Positions 16,392-25,830 of a stretch of DNA of 64,000 bases are shown here, in pieces. The translations under genes and the position numbers were made by a program. The notes below the pieces were generated by a model, which made no database searches, was not told where the DNA came from, and saw only the letters and a program-made list of their open reading frames with translations. Positions within the stretch are counted from its first letter, which is position 1. The number at the start of each line of letters is the position of its first letter. Source of the stretch: Pseudomonadota bacterium (lineage in GTDB: Bacteria; Pseudomonadota; Gammaproteobacteria; Steroidobacterales; Steroidobacteraceae); the NCBI GenBank assembly GCA_021838635.1, contig JAKCDC010000009.1, positions 1 through 64,000 on the forward strand. The letters are read 5' to 3'.

Positions 16392-17999
16392 ATGGCGATC
16401 GACAACGGCTTCGACTACAGCTTCACCTTGAATGCCGGCAAGCGGCAGACCGCCGCGCCGCCGCCAGTGCGCCGCATCGTCATCGTCGGCGGTGGAACGG
16501 CAGGGTGGATGACGGCGCTGATCTTCGCACAGTCGCTGATCCTAAGGGGCGTACAGATCACCCTACTCGAATCCCCGTCGGTGCCCACCATCGGGGTCGG
16601 CGAGGGCTCCACGCCTTTGCTGCGCGGGTTCTTCGAGTTGCTGAAGATCGAAGAAGCCGAATGGATGCCGGCGTGCCATGCAACCTACAAGTGCGGCATC
16701 AGCTTCGAGGGATGGTCGAGCAAACCGGGCTTCGAGCGCTATTTCCATCCGTTCCCGTCGATGGTCGACATCATGACCCTGACGCAGTTCATCCATAACG
16801 CCGAGGCGCGCGTGCGGGGCGTGAACCTCTACGCGCACCCGGACCGGTTCTTTTTAGCGGCGCGGCTCGTGGCCGAGCAGCGCTCACCGAAGGCGCAGGA
16901 GCATTTCCCGTTCGACGTACTGCACGCCTACCACTTCGATGCCACACTGCTCGGACAATTCCTGCACAAAAAGGCTCTTGAGCGCGGCGTCCACTACAAG
17001 AGCTGTCACGTGACTCATGCTGAGGTGAGCGCCGAGGGCAACATCACCGCGGTGCATACGCGCGAGGGAGAGACGATCAGCGCGGATTTATACGTGGACT
17101 GCACGGGATTCGCGAGCCTGCTGCTGCAGAAGGCGCTGAAGGTTCCGTTCATCAGCTTTCAGAACAACCTGTTCAACGATGCGGCCGTGGCGATGCCCTC
17201 CGCGCTCGGGGAGTGCCTGCCGAGCGAAACCCGCTCCACCGCCTTGAAGCACGGCTGGGCCTGGAAGATCCCGCTCACCGAGCGCTACGGCAACGGGTAT
17301 GTGTACAGCTCGAAGTTCTGCAGCGCAGATGCGGCTGAAACCGAACTGCGCGCTCACTTAGGACTCCTCGAGGCGGATCTCGAGGCGCGGCACTTGAAGA
17401 TGAAGGTCGGCCGGGTCGCCTCTCCCTGGCAGGCCAACTGTCTGGCCATCGGTCTTGCCCAGGGATTCGTCGAACCGCTGGAAGCCACGGCGCTGATGGT
17501 GATTCAGTACATGGCGATGAACTTCCTCGCGCTGCTCGAGCGCGGCGAACTGAACGAGGAGGCGCACCAGCGCTTCAATGCGCTCGTGAACCGCAACTTC
17601 GAGGGCATCCGCGATTACATCTGCGCCCACTACAAGACCAATTCGCGCACCGATACCGAGTACTGGCGGGCGAATGCCGCCAACCGGGATCTGTCGGACA
17701 ACCTGAAGACGATTCTCTCGCGTTGGGTGACGGGCAAGAGCATCGTATCGGGTCTGCGCGCCCAGCAATTCGGTCAGGGCTATCCGGTAATGTCGTGGTT
17801 CGCGATCCTCGCCGGCATGGGCCTGTTCCCCCAGCCGCAGGCGCTGCGCCCGCCCAGCGCCCAGGAGGCGCGCTACGAGCTGTCCGAGGTCGATGCGCTG
17901 CTGCAGCGCTGCGCCGGGAATTACCTCGATCATCGCGCGGCACTGGCGCGGATTCCTCCGGCCCGCACCCCCCTGACGCTGCAGCTGTATTTCTGGTGA
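16392..17999 (+). CDS. Flavin-dependent tryptophan-halogenase family protein
   Basis: A 535-residue member of the Trp_halogenase family (PF04820). It has the FAD-binding GGGTAGW at residues 33-39, PTIGVGEGSTP, the halogenase Lys at about residue 100 (TYKCGISFEGW) and the signature WAWKIPL that marks halogenases against monooxygenases. The active-site Glu is in EPLEATA; the Ser that follows it in PrnA/RebH is Ala here. Such enzymes use FADH2, O2 and chloride or bromide to halogenate an indole. No reductase or biosynthetic cluster lies nearby, so the substrate is unknown. The ATG at 16392 follows GGGG and starts the conserved part; the track start at 16251 is too early. Confidence 0.85.
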   Translation: MAIDNGFDYSFTLNAGKRQTAAPPPVRRIVIVGGGTAGWMTALIFAQSLILRGVQITLLESPSVPTIGVGEGSTPLLRGFFELLKIEEAEWMPACHATYKCGISFEGWSSKPGFERYFHPFPSMVDIMTLTQFIHNAEARVRGVNLYAHPDRFFLAARLVAEQRSPKAQEHFPFDVLHAYHFDATLLGQFLHKKALERGVHYKSCHVTHAEVSAEGNITAVHTREGETISADLYVDCTGFASLLLQKALKVPFISFQNNLFNDAAVAMPSALGECLPSETRSTALKHGWAWKIPLTERYGNGYVYSSKFCSADAAETELRAHLGLLEADLEARHLKMKVGRVASPWQANCLAIGLAQGFVEPLEATALMVIQYMAMNFLALLERGELNEEAHQRFNALVNRNFEGIRDYICAHYKTNSRTDTEYWRANAANRDLSDNLKTILSRWVTGKSIVSGLRAQQFGQGYPVMSWFAILAGMGLFPQPQALRPPSAQEARYELSEVDALLQRCAGNYLDHRAALARIPPARTPLTLQLYFW

Positions 18000-18038
18000 G
18001 CCGCGCGTACCGGCCGGGGCGCACGCGGCTCGGCGCAC

Positions 18039-18674
18039 TCAGGCCTTGCCGCGAATCTGCGCAGCCGCCGCCTTCAGGATCTCGACGATGCGCTGCTTCT
18101 CCTGCGTCGAGCTATGGCGCTTCTCGCGCACTGCCTGCGCCAGTGTCTCGCGCACTGCCCAGAGCTCGCGCCAACCGTCCTGTTCGTCCTCCTCCAACGC
18201 GCCCAGCGCCTGACGGACCCGACCCATCTTGCGACCCGCCTGCACGATCTGGTTCAGCATCGCATCGGCTGCTGCGCGGTTTTCCGTCAGATACGCATCA
18301 CCGGCCTCGGTGATGCCGTAGAGCTTCTTCGCCCCTTCGGGCGTGACGCTCGCATAGCCCATTTCCTCCAGCCAGGTGAGCGCGGGGTACACCATGCCGG
18401 GACTCGGGCTGTAGAAGCCCTCGGACCGCTCCTCCAGTGCCTTGATCAGTTCGTACCCGTGACGGGCCCGCTCGGCGAGCAGCGCCAAGAGGACCAGCTG
18501 CAGATCCCCTGAGGCCAGTCGCCGGCCGACACGGAACGCGCCGCCGCCCATCCCCATGCCGCCCATGAAACCGGCGAATTGCCCGAATCCCCCGCCGTGC
18601 CGATGGCCCATCAGATGGAGGTGTGTCATGAAGGCTTCGCGGTGACCCGCGTGATGATGACTGGACCTGTGCAT
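18039..18674 (-). CDS. PadR-family transcriptional regulator with His/Met/Gly-rich N-terminus
   Basis: A 211-residue PadR-type repressor. The winged helix (about residues 60-130) contains LVLLALLAERARHGYELIKAL and PGMVYPALTWLEEMG, typical of PadR; a coiled C-terminal dimerisation region follows. The first 55 or so residues are rich in His, Met and Gly (THLHLMGHRHGGG), unusual in such a short regulator and possibly metal-binding. The ATG at 18674 has AAGGACGG upstream; the track start at 18764 would run through the operator. The perfect inverted repeat just upstream implies autoregulation. Confidence 0.8.
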   Translation of the reverse strand: MHRSSHHHAGHREAFMTHLHLMGHRHGGGFGQFAGFMGGMGMGGGAFRVGRRLASGDLQLVLLALLAERARHGYELIKALEERSEGFYSPSPGMVYPALTWLEEMGYASVTPEGAKKLYGITEAGDAYLTENRAAADAMLNQIVQAGRKMGRVRQALGALEEDEQDGWRELWAVRETLAQAVREKRHSSTQEKQRIVEILKAAAAQIRGKA

Positions 18675-18694
18675 GCCGGCCGTCCTTTTTAACG

Positions 18695-18720
18695 AAAAAT
18701 ATATCTTACGATATATTTTT
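18695..18720. promoter_or_regulatory. Perfect 11-bp inverted repeat, probable PadR operator
   Basis: AAAAATATATC (18695-18705) and GATATATTTTT (18710-18720) are exact inverted repeats around TTAC. They lie 21 bases upstream of the padR ATG, overlapping the expected promoter. Several PadR-like regulators bind AT-rich ATATC/GATAT dyads of this type. Confidence 0.7.
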
Positions 18721-18896
18721 TGACTGTCAAGGGCAGACACGTTTGGCGGACCGCCCACGCTCACCCGGCGCGCAGCGCATCCCCATTTTTGAGTGGACGT
18801 GAAATCCCTGTCGGTATCGTAAACGACGCCAATTTATGAAGTTCACCTGTTCAGGCATTCTTTTCAGGTTTCCTTCTTATCTGCTAGGCTGCCGCC

Positions 18897-19349
18897 ATGT
18901 CCTCCCCACACGCCCTCCCCGTCGAACCTGCCGTCGCCACCTTGGCCGCCAATCTGCGCATCGTCAGCGGCAAGCTCGCACGACGGCTGCGCGACCAGGG
19001 GCACTTCGGGGATTTCACCTGGACACAGATGAAGGTGCTCGGTCGACTGGAGCGGGATGGCCCGACCACGGTGAGCGCCCTGGCTCACGCCGAGGGCATC
19101 CGGCCCCAATCCATGGGGGCAACGGTCGCGGCGCTGAAGTCAGCCGGTCTGATCAGCGGGGCCGCCGATCCGCACGACGGACGCCAGACCCTGTTGTCGC
19201 TGACCCCTGCCTGCCTTGAGTCCATCCAGGCGGCCCGCGCCGCCCGCGAGGACTGGCTGATGGGTGCCATCGGCACCCGCCTCGATCCCGAGGAGCGCAC
19301 CGCACTCGCCGCGGCCATCGGATTGCTTGAGCGACTGCTCGAACCGTAG
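18897..19349 (+). CDS. MarR-family transcriptional regulator
   Basis: A 150-residue winged-helix repressor: FTWTQMKVLGRLERDGPTTV followed by the recognition region IRPQSMGATVAALKSAGLI and the wing PHDGRQTLLSLT. It is the first gene of an operon with an MFS exporter (72 bases downstream) and a dienelactone-hydrolase-like enzyme, an arrangement typical of repressors that sense a toxic phenolic or drug and de-repress its efflux. The ligand is unknown. Confidence 0.85.
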   Translation: MSSPHALPVEPAVATLAANLRIVSGKLARRLRDQGHFGDFTWTQMKVLGRLERDGPTTVSALAHAEGIRPQSMGATVAALKSAGLISGAADPHDGRQTLLSLTPACLESIQAARAAREDWLMGAIGTRLDPEERTALAAAIGLLERLLEP

Positions 19350-19420
19350 CCGGCCGGCCCCGGCCCGTACCCGAAGCAGCACGCCCTACTCTGCGCCCCA
19401 CCCGACCCCACGAGCGAACC

Positions 19421-21211
19421 ATGGACTCCCGCACCGCACCGTCGCGCTACAAGTGGATTGCGCTCTCGAACACCACCATCGCCGTCCTGCTGGCGACGAT
19501 CGACTCCTCGATCATGCTGATCGCGATGCCGGAGATCTTTCACGGCATCCGGCTCAACCCCCTTGAACCACATAACACGCTGTACCTGCTGTGGATGATT
19601 CTCGGCTATCAGGTCGTCACCAGCGTGCTCGTGGTGAGCCTCGGGCGGCTCGGGGACATGTTCGGGCGCGTGCGGATGTACAACCTCGGGTTCATCATCT
19701 ATACGGCCGCCTCGCTCGCACTGACCCTGGACCCGTACACCGCCGAGCGTGGCGCGCTATGGCTGGTCATCGGCCGGATCGTTCAGGGCAGCGGCGCCGC
19801 CTTCCTGGTGGCCAACTCCGGAGCGATCCTCACCGATGCGTTCCCGCCCGAGCAGCGGGGTCTCGCCCTAGGCATCAATAACGTCGCCGGCATCAGCGGC
19901 AATTTCCTCGGACTGATTCTCGGCGGCGTACTCGCCGCAATCCACTGGCGGCTGATCTTTCTGGTGTCAGTGCCGTTCGGTCTGTTCGGCACACTCTGGT
20001 CCTATTGGAAGCTGCGCGAGATCGGTCGGCGCACGCCCACTCCGGTCGACTGGGGCGGCAACGTCACCTTCGCGACCGGACTGACGCTCATCATGATTGG
20101 CATCACCTGCGGCATCCAGCCGGCCGGCGCTCATGCCATGGGTTGGACGAGTCCGCGGGTCCTCGGGCTGCTTGGCGCAGGACTCGCCGCAATGCTCGCC
20201 TTTAGCCTCATCGAGGCGCGCGCACGCGCACCGATGTTCCGACTGCCGCTGTTTCGCATCCGGGCATTCTCCTTCGGCACGCTCTCCACATTTCTCTCGG
20301 CTATCGGCCGCGGCGGACTGATGTTCATGCTGATCATCTGGCTGCAGGGCATCTGGCTGCCGCTGCACGGGTACAGCTTCGCGCAGACTCCACTCTGGGC
20401 CGGGATCTTCATGCTGCCGCTCAGCGTCGGGTTCCTGATCGCCGGCCCGCTCGCCGGGATACTCTCCGACCGGCTCGGGGCCCGCTACTTCGCCACCGGC
20501 GGCATGATCGGCGCAGCGCTCAGCCTAGTGCTGCTGATGCTGCTGCCGATCAACTTCGGCTACGGCGCCTTCGCCGCCATCCTGCTGCTCTCGGGCATCT
20601 CCATGGGCGCCTTCGCTGCGCCGAACCGCGCCGCGGTAATGAACAGTCTGCCGGCGAGCGACCGTGGCGTCGGCGGGGCGATGAACGCCACGTTCCAGAA
20701 CACCGCCCAAGTGCTGTCCATCGGGATTTTCTTCTCACTCATGATCGCCGGGTTGTCGGATACACTCTCAAGCACGCTGCAGCGCGGCCTGCTCGAGCAC
20801 GGCGTGCCCGCCGGAATCGCCGCTCACATCGCCTCGCTGCCGCCGGTCAGCGTGCTGTTCGCGGCATTCCTCGGCTACAACCCGGTGCGCGCCCTGCTCG
20901 GTCCTGCCGTCCTCGCTCACCTGCCGAGCGCCGATCGCGCCGCGCTCACCGGACACGCCTTCTTCCCGCAGTTGATCGCCACACCCTTTCACGCGGGCCT
21001 CACCGCGGCCTTCTCCTTCGCCATCGTGGCCTGCCTGATCGCCGCCGCGGCGTCCTGGTCGCGAGGCTCCAAATACGTCCATAGCGAACAAGATGCCGCT
21101 TGGCCGAGTGCGCGCGAGTCAACTCCGCAGACTACCGAGACCAACATAAACACTCAACGTGAAGCGCCGAGCGGTCCTGCGCTGCCGGCAGAAACAGGAG
21201 AGCGAACATGA
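19421..21211 (+). CDS. MFS transporter, DHA2 (14-span) drug/proton antiporter family
   Basis: A 596-residue inner-membrane protein with about 14 hydrophobic spans, an N-terminal LLATIDSSIMLIAMPEI segment typical of DHA2 exporters, and the loop motif GRLGDMFGRVRMYNLGF (motif A) between spans 2 and 3. It probably exports a toxic organic compound using the proton gradient. It follows the MarR gene and its stop overlaps the next ATG by 4 bases, so the three genes form an operon. A hydrophilic C-terminal tail of about 45 residues is longer than usual. Confidence 0.85.
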   Translation: MDSRTAPSRYKWIALSNTTIAVLLATIDSSIMLIAMPEIFHGIRLNPLEPHNTLYLLWMILGYQVVTSVLVVSLGRLGDMFGRVRMYNLGFIIYTAASLALTLDPYTAERGALWLVIGRIVQGSGAAFLVANSGAILTDAFPPEQRGLALGINNVAGISGNFLGLILGGVLAAIHWRLIFLVSVPFGLFGTLWSYWKLREIGRRTPTPVDWGGNVTFATGLTLIMIGITCGIQPAGAHAMGWTSPRVLGLLGAGLAAMLAFSLIEARARAPMFRLPLFRIRAFSFGTLSTFLSAIGRGGLMFMLIIWLQGIWLPLHGYSFAQTPLWAGIFMLPLSVGFLIAGPLAGILSDRLGARYFATGGMIGAALSLVLLMLLPINFGYGAFAAILLLSGISMGAFAAPNRAAVMNSLPASDRGVGGAMNATFQNTAQVLSIGIFFSLMIAGLSDTLSSTLQRGLLEHGVPAGIAAHIASLPPVSVLFAAFLGYNPVRALLGPAVLAHLPSADRAALTGHAFFPQLIATPFHAGLTAAFSFAIVACLIAAAASWSRGSKYVHSEQDAAWPSARESTPQTTETNINTQREAPSGPALPAETGERT

Positions 21212-21951
21212 TCGAACGAAACCAGCGAATCGAGAGCGCGCGGGGCGCGATGGACGTGTTCATCGCACGGCCGGATGGACCCGGACCCTTCCCGGTCATC
21301 GTGCAACTGATGGATGCCCTCGGCATGCGCGAGGAACTGCACGAGCACGCGCGCCGCGTCGCCCGCTGGGGCTACTGCGTGCTCGTGCCGGATCTGTTCC
21401 ACCGCGCCGGACTGAAAGGCCCGCTCGATCTGACTCGCCCGGACACCTTGCCGCAGATCCGCGCGGCCATGGCGGCGCTCACCGACCCCCTGGCCACCGG
21501 CGATGTCAAGGACGCTCTGGCGCTGGCGGCGGCGGACTCGGCGGCCGACGCCACGCGCATCGGCCTGTACGGATTCTGCATGGGTGGGCGGCTTGCGCTG
21601 ATGCTCGCTCAGCAGCTCGGTGCGCGCGTCGCCGCGGCCGCCTCGGTCCATCCCGGCGGGCTGGTCACCCAGGAGCCCGATTCACCCCACCAGCATCTCG
21701 ATCGCATCGCCGCGGAGTTGTATTTCGGCATTGCCGATCAGGATGCGCACGCGACGCCGGCACAGATGCAGGCGCTCGAACATGCGCTGCAGGCACGGGG
21801 TATCGCCTATCAGCTCGAGTTTCATCCCGGTGCCCTGCATGGCTTCATGATGCCGAGTCGCACGGATGTGTATCGCGAAGCCGCCGCGCAGAAAGTCTGG
21901 GGCCGCATTGAAGCGCTGTTGAGGCGTGCGCTTGCGCCGCGCCACGCCTGA
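21208..21951 (+). CDS. Dienelactone hydrolase family protein
   Basis: A 247-residue alpha/beta hydrolase. The nucleophile is Cys124 in GFCMGG, with Asp (ADQDAH) and His (ALHGFM) completing the triad, so it belongs to the DLH branch that uses Cys rather than Ser. DLH enzymes open lactones in (chloro)aromatic degradation, but many relatives have other ester substrates. AGGAG lies 8 bases before the ATG, which overlaps the MFS stop by 4 bases. Its place behind a MarR/MFS pair suggests detoxification of a lactone or ester. Confidence 0.8.
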   Translation: MIERNQRIESARGAMDVFIARPDGPGPFPVIVQLMDALGMREELHEHARRVARWGYCVLVPDLFHRAGLKGPLDLTRPDTLPQIRAAMAALTDPLATGDVKDALALAAADSAADATRIGLYGFCMGGRLALMLAQQLGARVAAAASVHPGGLVTQEPDSPHQHLDRIAAELYFGIADQDAHATPAQMQALEHALQARGIAYQLEFHPGALHGFMMPSRTDVYREAAAQKVWGRIEALLRRALAPRHA

Positions 21952-21973
21952 GTCCCGAGGCCACTTCGCAAGG

Positions 21974-21999
21974 GCTGCGGGGGCAGACGCCCCCGCAGC
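21974..21999 (+). terminator. Hairpin after the MarR-MFS-hydrolase operon
   Basis: GCTGCGGGGGC and GCCCCCGCAGC form a perfect 11-bp stem with loop AGAC, 22 bases after the hydrolase stop. No T-run follows, so it may be Rho-assisted or only protective. Confidence 0.55.
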
Positions 22000-22104
22000 T
22001 GCACCGGCGCGCCCTGCGCAGCGATCCGACGGCAGCGCCGATACCTGCTCGACAGCACAGGATTCCAGCGGTATAAACACACTAACGCATCGTCAGAGTC
22101 CCTC

Positions 22105-23568
22105 ATGAGGTCCGCAGCAAGTTCGCCGGACGCCGAAGCTGCACACCTGCTGCGGGCCGGACACCCCGCCCAAGCCTTGCCGCTCGCCGAGCGCGCCGTT
22201 GCCACTCAACGAGTATGTTCCGCCGCACATGGCCTCCTCGCCATGATCCTGTTGCGGCTCGGGCGCGCGCCCGAAGCCGAGGCGATGATCGACTCTGCCC
22301 TGCAGTTGCCGGCGGGTCCGGCCGAGGCGTACGGGGCGCTCGCGCAGACCGCGCGCGCCCTCGGCCAGTATGAGCGCGCCCGCGACCTGTATCTGCGGGC
22401 GACCGAGCGGAACGCGGCGATGCCGCTCTACTGGCACCAGCTGGCCAGCTGTGAACGCGCCCTCGGCAGACTCGATGCGGCCGAGGAGGCCTGTAACCGC
22501 TGCATTGCGCTCGACCCGAGGCAGTACCCGTGTTACCTCCTTCGTGCGGAACTGCGGGTGCAGACCGAGGCGAACCATCATGTAGAGCAGCTGCGGCGCG
22601 AACTGACGCGGCCGGGGATCGCGGATGCGGCACGGGTTCTGCTCGGCTATGCGCTCGGCAAGGAGCTCGATGACCTAGGACTGTATGATGAGGCGTTTGA
22701 GAACTTCGCCCGCGCGGCGAGCATTCACCGCCGGCACCTCAGCTACGATGCCGCAATCGATGAGCATAAGCTCAGGCGCATCACGGAAGTCTTCCGCGAC
22801 ACGGACCGACAAGCCGCCGCGCCCGAGGTGGACTCGGGCCGCTTCGTCTTCATCGTCGGGTTGCCCCGCTCGGGCACGACGCTCGTGGAGCGCATCCTGA
22901 CCGGCTTGCCCGGCACGCGCTCGAACGGCGAGACGGATAATTTCGCGCGCACCCTGCTCAGCGCCGCGTCCTCAGGCGGCGGCGACGTCTTCGCGCGTGC
23001 CGCGGCAGTCGACTGGCGCCAGATTGCCGCAGACTACGCCCGCTGCGCCGGGGCCGACGGCAGCGGCACGCTCATCATCGAGAAGCAGCCGATGAACTAC
23101 CTGTACCTCGGGGCGATCCGCCGCGCATTGCCGCAGGCGCGCATCCTGCTGGTCAGCCGCTCACCGCTCGACAGCTGCTTTGCGATGTACCGTACCCTGT
23201 TTGGCGAGGCCTATCAGTTCAGCTACGATTTCGAGGACCTCGCCCGGTATTACGCAGCCTACGCGCGGCTGATCGAGCACTGGCGCTGCATACTCGGGGA
23301 GTCGCTGCATGAGATTCATTACGAGCAGCTGGTGAACGATCCGGAGCCGGTCGCAGCGGCCGCCGCTGCGGCGTGCGCACTGCCGTGGCGCGACTCGGCG
23401 CTGGCCGTGGATCAGAACAGGGAAATCTGTCTCACGCAGAGTGCGGCACAGGTCCGCCGCCCCATCTACCGCTCCTCGGTGGACCGCTGGCGACACTACC
23501 ACGCCCATCTCGGCCCGTTGGCGCGCGCTCTGCGGCGCTGCGGCGTACCGACGCCCGAGTTCGAGTAG
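22105..23568 (+). CDS. TPR-repeat sulfotransferase family protein
   Basis: A 487-residue protein in two parts. Residues 1 to about 200 are helical TPR-type repeats (for example AEAYGALAQTARALGQYERA). From about residue 245 comes a sulfotransferase domain with the PAPS 5'-phosphosulfate loop VGLPRSGTTLVERIL near residue 252 and the 3'-phosphate element ILLVSRSPLDSCFAMY. Proteobacteria have many such TPR-sulfotransferases; substrates are mostly unknown. It stands alone, beyond the hairpin at 21974. Confidence 0.85.
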   Translation: MRSAASSPDAEAAHLLRAGHPAQALPLAERAVATQRVCSAAHGLLAMILLRLGRAPEAEAMIDSALQLPAGPAEAYGALAQTARALGQYERARDLYLRATERNAAMPLYWHQLASCERALGRLDAAEEACNRCIALDPRQYPCYLLRAELRVQTEANHHVEQLRRELTRPGIADAARVLLGYALGKELDDLGLYDEAFENFARAASIHRRHLSYDAAIDEHKLRRITEVFRDTDRQAAAPEVDSGRFVFIVGLPRSGTTLVERILTGLPGTRSNGETDNFARTLLSAASSGGGDVFARAAAVDWRQIAADYARCAGADGSGTLIIEKQPMNYLYLGAIRRALPQARILLVSRSPLDSCFAMYRTLFGEAYQFSYDFEDLARYYAAYARLIEHWRCILGESLHEIHYEQLVNDPEPVAAAAAAACALPWRDSALAVDQNREICLTQSAAQVRRPIYRSSVDRWRHYHAHLGPLARALRRCGVPTPEFE

Positions 23569-23789
23569 GCAGCCCGCTCCCACCGGCTGTACCGGAGAGT
23601 CGCTCGCGCCCACCGTGCGCCCCGGGGCCGCGCACCGCCGGGTGCCGGGCGGGCGATTCACGCTACAATCCTCCCGACCCGCCGGATTAAGACCTGCAGC
23701 GCGTCGCCCGCCGAGTGCGCGCCGCCGGCACCGTGCGCACACCCCGGGCCGGTCCGAGCGGACCCCGGCATGCCTGAAGGAGAACGCCC

Positions 23790-24662
23790 ATGGCTGAATT
23801 CGACTACACCCCGCCGAAAGTCTGGACGTGGAATAAGCCGAGCGGCGGCCAGTTTGCGAGCATCAACCGCCCGGTGGCCGGTCCAACGCACGAGAAGACG
23901 CTGCCCGTCGGGCGCCATCCGCTGCAGCTGTATTCCCTCGGTACGCCGAACGGCGTCAAGGTCACCATCCTGCTGGAGGAATTGCTGGCTCTCGGTCACA
24001 CCGGTGCCGAGTACGATGCCTGGCTGATCCGCATCGCCGAAGGCGATCAGTTCGGTAGCGGCTTCGTGGCCATCAACCCCAACTCCAAGATCCCCGCGCT
24101 CCTCGATCGCAGCGGAGCGGAGCCGATCCGGGTGTTCGAATCAGGCTCGATCCTGGTGTATCTGGCGGAGAAGTTCGGCGCGTTTCTGCCGAGCGCGACG
24201 GCCGCGCGCACCGAGTGCCTCTCCTGGTTGTTCTGGCAGGTCGGCAGCGCGCCGTATGTCGGCGGCGGACTTGGGCATTTTTACGCCTATGCGCCGCTGA
24301 AGATCGAGTACGCCATCGATCGGTTCGCCATGGAAACCAAGCGTCAACTGAGCGTGCTGGAGCGGCGCCTGAGCGAGCACCGCTACATCGCCGGCGCCGA
24401 ATACACCATTGCGGACATGGCGATCTTTCCCTGGTACGGCGGTCTGGTGATGGGCTGGCTGTACGGCACCGCGGAATTCCTCAGCGTGCAGGAATACCCC
24501 CAGGTGCGGCGCTGGGCGCAGGAGCTGCTCGAGCGGCCGGCCGTGCGCCGCGGACGGATGGTCAATCGGACCAGCGGGGAGCTCTCGAGCCAATTGCACG
24601 AGCGTCACGACGCGCAGGACTTCGAGACCCGCACGCAGGACAAGCTCACCTCCCCTCGCTGA
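23790..24662 (+). CDS. yghU: Glutathione S-transferase, YghU-type disulfide-bond oxidoreductase
   Basis: The 290-residue protein has the YghU N-terminal extension (PPKVWTWNKPSGGQFASINRP) in front of a thioredoxin-like GST domain (YSLGTPNGVKVTILLEEL, then INPNSKIPALLD and the glutathione-binding VFESGSILVYLAE) and an all-helical C-terminal domain. YghU-type enzymes reduce disulfides with glutathione. AAGGAGAAC lies 6-13 bases before the ATG. The stop abuts the stop of the convergent gene: the shared hexamer is TGATCA. Confidence 0.9.
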   Translation: MAEFDYTPPKVWTWNKPSGGQFASINRPVAGPTHEKTLPVGRHPLQLYSLGTPNGVKVTILLEELLALGHTGAEYDAWLIRIAEGDQFGSGFVAINPNSKIPALLDRSGAEPIRVFESGSILVYLAEKFGAFLPSATAARTECLSWLFWQVGSAPYVGGGLGHFYAYAPLKIEYAIDRFAMETKRQLSVLERRLSEHRYIAGAEYTIADMAIFPWYGGLVMGWLYGTAEFLSVQEYPQVRRWAQELLERPAVRRGRMVNRTSGELSSQLHERHDAQDFETRTQDKLTSPR

Positions 24663-25616
24663 TCAGCGGGCACGCGCGGGCACGCCCGGGACGAGGCGGC
24701 GCCAGAGGAGGAACAGTCCGGTCTCCAGCGCCGTCCCGAGCAGCACCGCGGCCGCGTAGCGCGCACTCGGATGGGGCATCACGAATGGCAGCAGCCCCAC
24801 GGCGAGCGCTGGCGGCACGTGCAGATCCAGCACGCGCAGAACGATCACCCCGGCAAGCAGACTGCACATCGCTCCGAGCGGCCCGGCGCCCAGCAGCGCA
24901 ATCGAGGCCAGGCCGGCCGTCGCCGTGAGCACGCAGGCGAGCATCAGCGCCACGGGGCGTCGCGCCCAGGGACACACCTCGGCATGCGCAAAGGCCTCAA
25001 AGCCTATGACCACGAGCGGCGGGAACAGCACCAAGCGCCATCCGGTGACCTGGCTCAGCAACGCGCTGAGCGCGAGGAATAGCACGAAGACGGGCAGCCA
25101 GGCGAGCTTGCCCGGCGCGGATTCCACCTCATCGTCCACGCGGTCCTCGGGGGTCGGGTCCACCGCGGGGGGCGCGAACCGAGTGCGCAGCGCCGCGATC
25201 CCCGCGAGCAGCCCTGTGCCGATCAGCAGCGAGGGCGGATACCCCCAGCTGCGCACCCCGAGGACCAGCGGCAGCAGTCCGGCCGAGATCGCCGGAGCGA
25301 TCGGGGATTTCAACAGCGCGATCACGACCACCGCGAACCCCACATCGAGCATCACGGCGAGCAGTCCAAAGGGCAAGTGCCGCGCCAGCAGCGTGCCGAT
25401 CACCGCCGTCAGCAGCGGTGTTGCAACAAGCATCAACGGCGCCCTCGCCCAGGTCCCAGCGGGCCGCTTCAACACGTCGTGCCCCAGCGCCGCAAGCTCC
25501 GGGAACAGCACGTAGGCATGACCGCTCGCCTTTGCCACCGCCGCGATCAGCCCGATGTAGAGCACGGCCAGCGCCTCGGCCAGCGACGCCGACATGCCGC
25601 GCGGTACGCCTCTCAT
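24663..25616 (-). CDS. Multi-span integral membrane protein, HPP-like
   Basis: A 317-residue protein with about nine hydrophobic spans in two similar halves, split by an acidic loop (DPTPEDRVDDEVESAP). The second half ends in FVMPHPSARYAAAVLLGTA and the first contains a related PAISAGLLPLVLGVRSW pattern. This resembles proteins annotated as the HPP family, some of which carry nitrite, but I cannot confirm membership. The track start at 26138 reads antisense-like junk through the exonuclease gene; the ATG at 25616 follows GGGGGG and begins the membrane protein. Confidence 0.55.
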   Translation of the reverse strand: MRGVPRGMSASLAEALAVLYIGLIAAVAKASGHAYVLFPELAALGHDVLKRPAGTWARAPLMLVATPLLTAVIGTLLARHLPFGLLAVMLDVGFAVVVIALLKSPIAPAISAGLLPLVLGVRSWGYPPSLLIGTGLLAGIAALRTRFAPPAVDPTPEDRVDDEVESAPGKLAWLPVFVLFLALSALLSQVTGWRLVLFPPLVVIGFEAFAHAEVCPWARRPVALMLACVLTATAGLASIALLGAGPLGAMCSLLAGVIVLRVLDLHVPPALAVGLLPFVMPHPSARYAAAVLLGTALETGLFLLWRRLVPGVPARAR

Positions 25617-25830
25617 GAGCGCCCCCCACGGGCAGCACTCAGCACATTCGGGCCGCACCCGACGCAGCGCAGCACGGCGGACGTCATGATGGACAGCCAG
25701 GTCGGTTGAACACAGGACACACACAACTCCATGGAAAGACACCGGAGGGCGGCAGGCCGCATGCCACCGCGGGCCCGGGTCCGCCGTCCCCACCCAGCGC
25801 CTGCGCGCCCCGGGGGTCCGACGGTACGGA

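Noticed and set aside
15535-16431. 298-aa plus-strand ORF
   Set aside because: It is antisense to the SDR relic and Arg/Pro-rich; no domain.
18847-18871. ACCTG...CAGGT inverted pentamers before the MarR gene
   Set aside because: Five-base arms 15 bases apart are expected by chance; not strong enough for an operator call.
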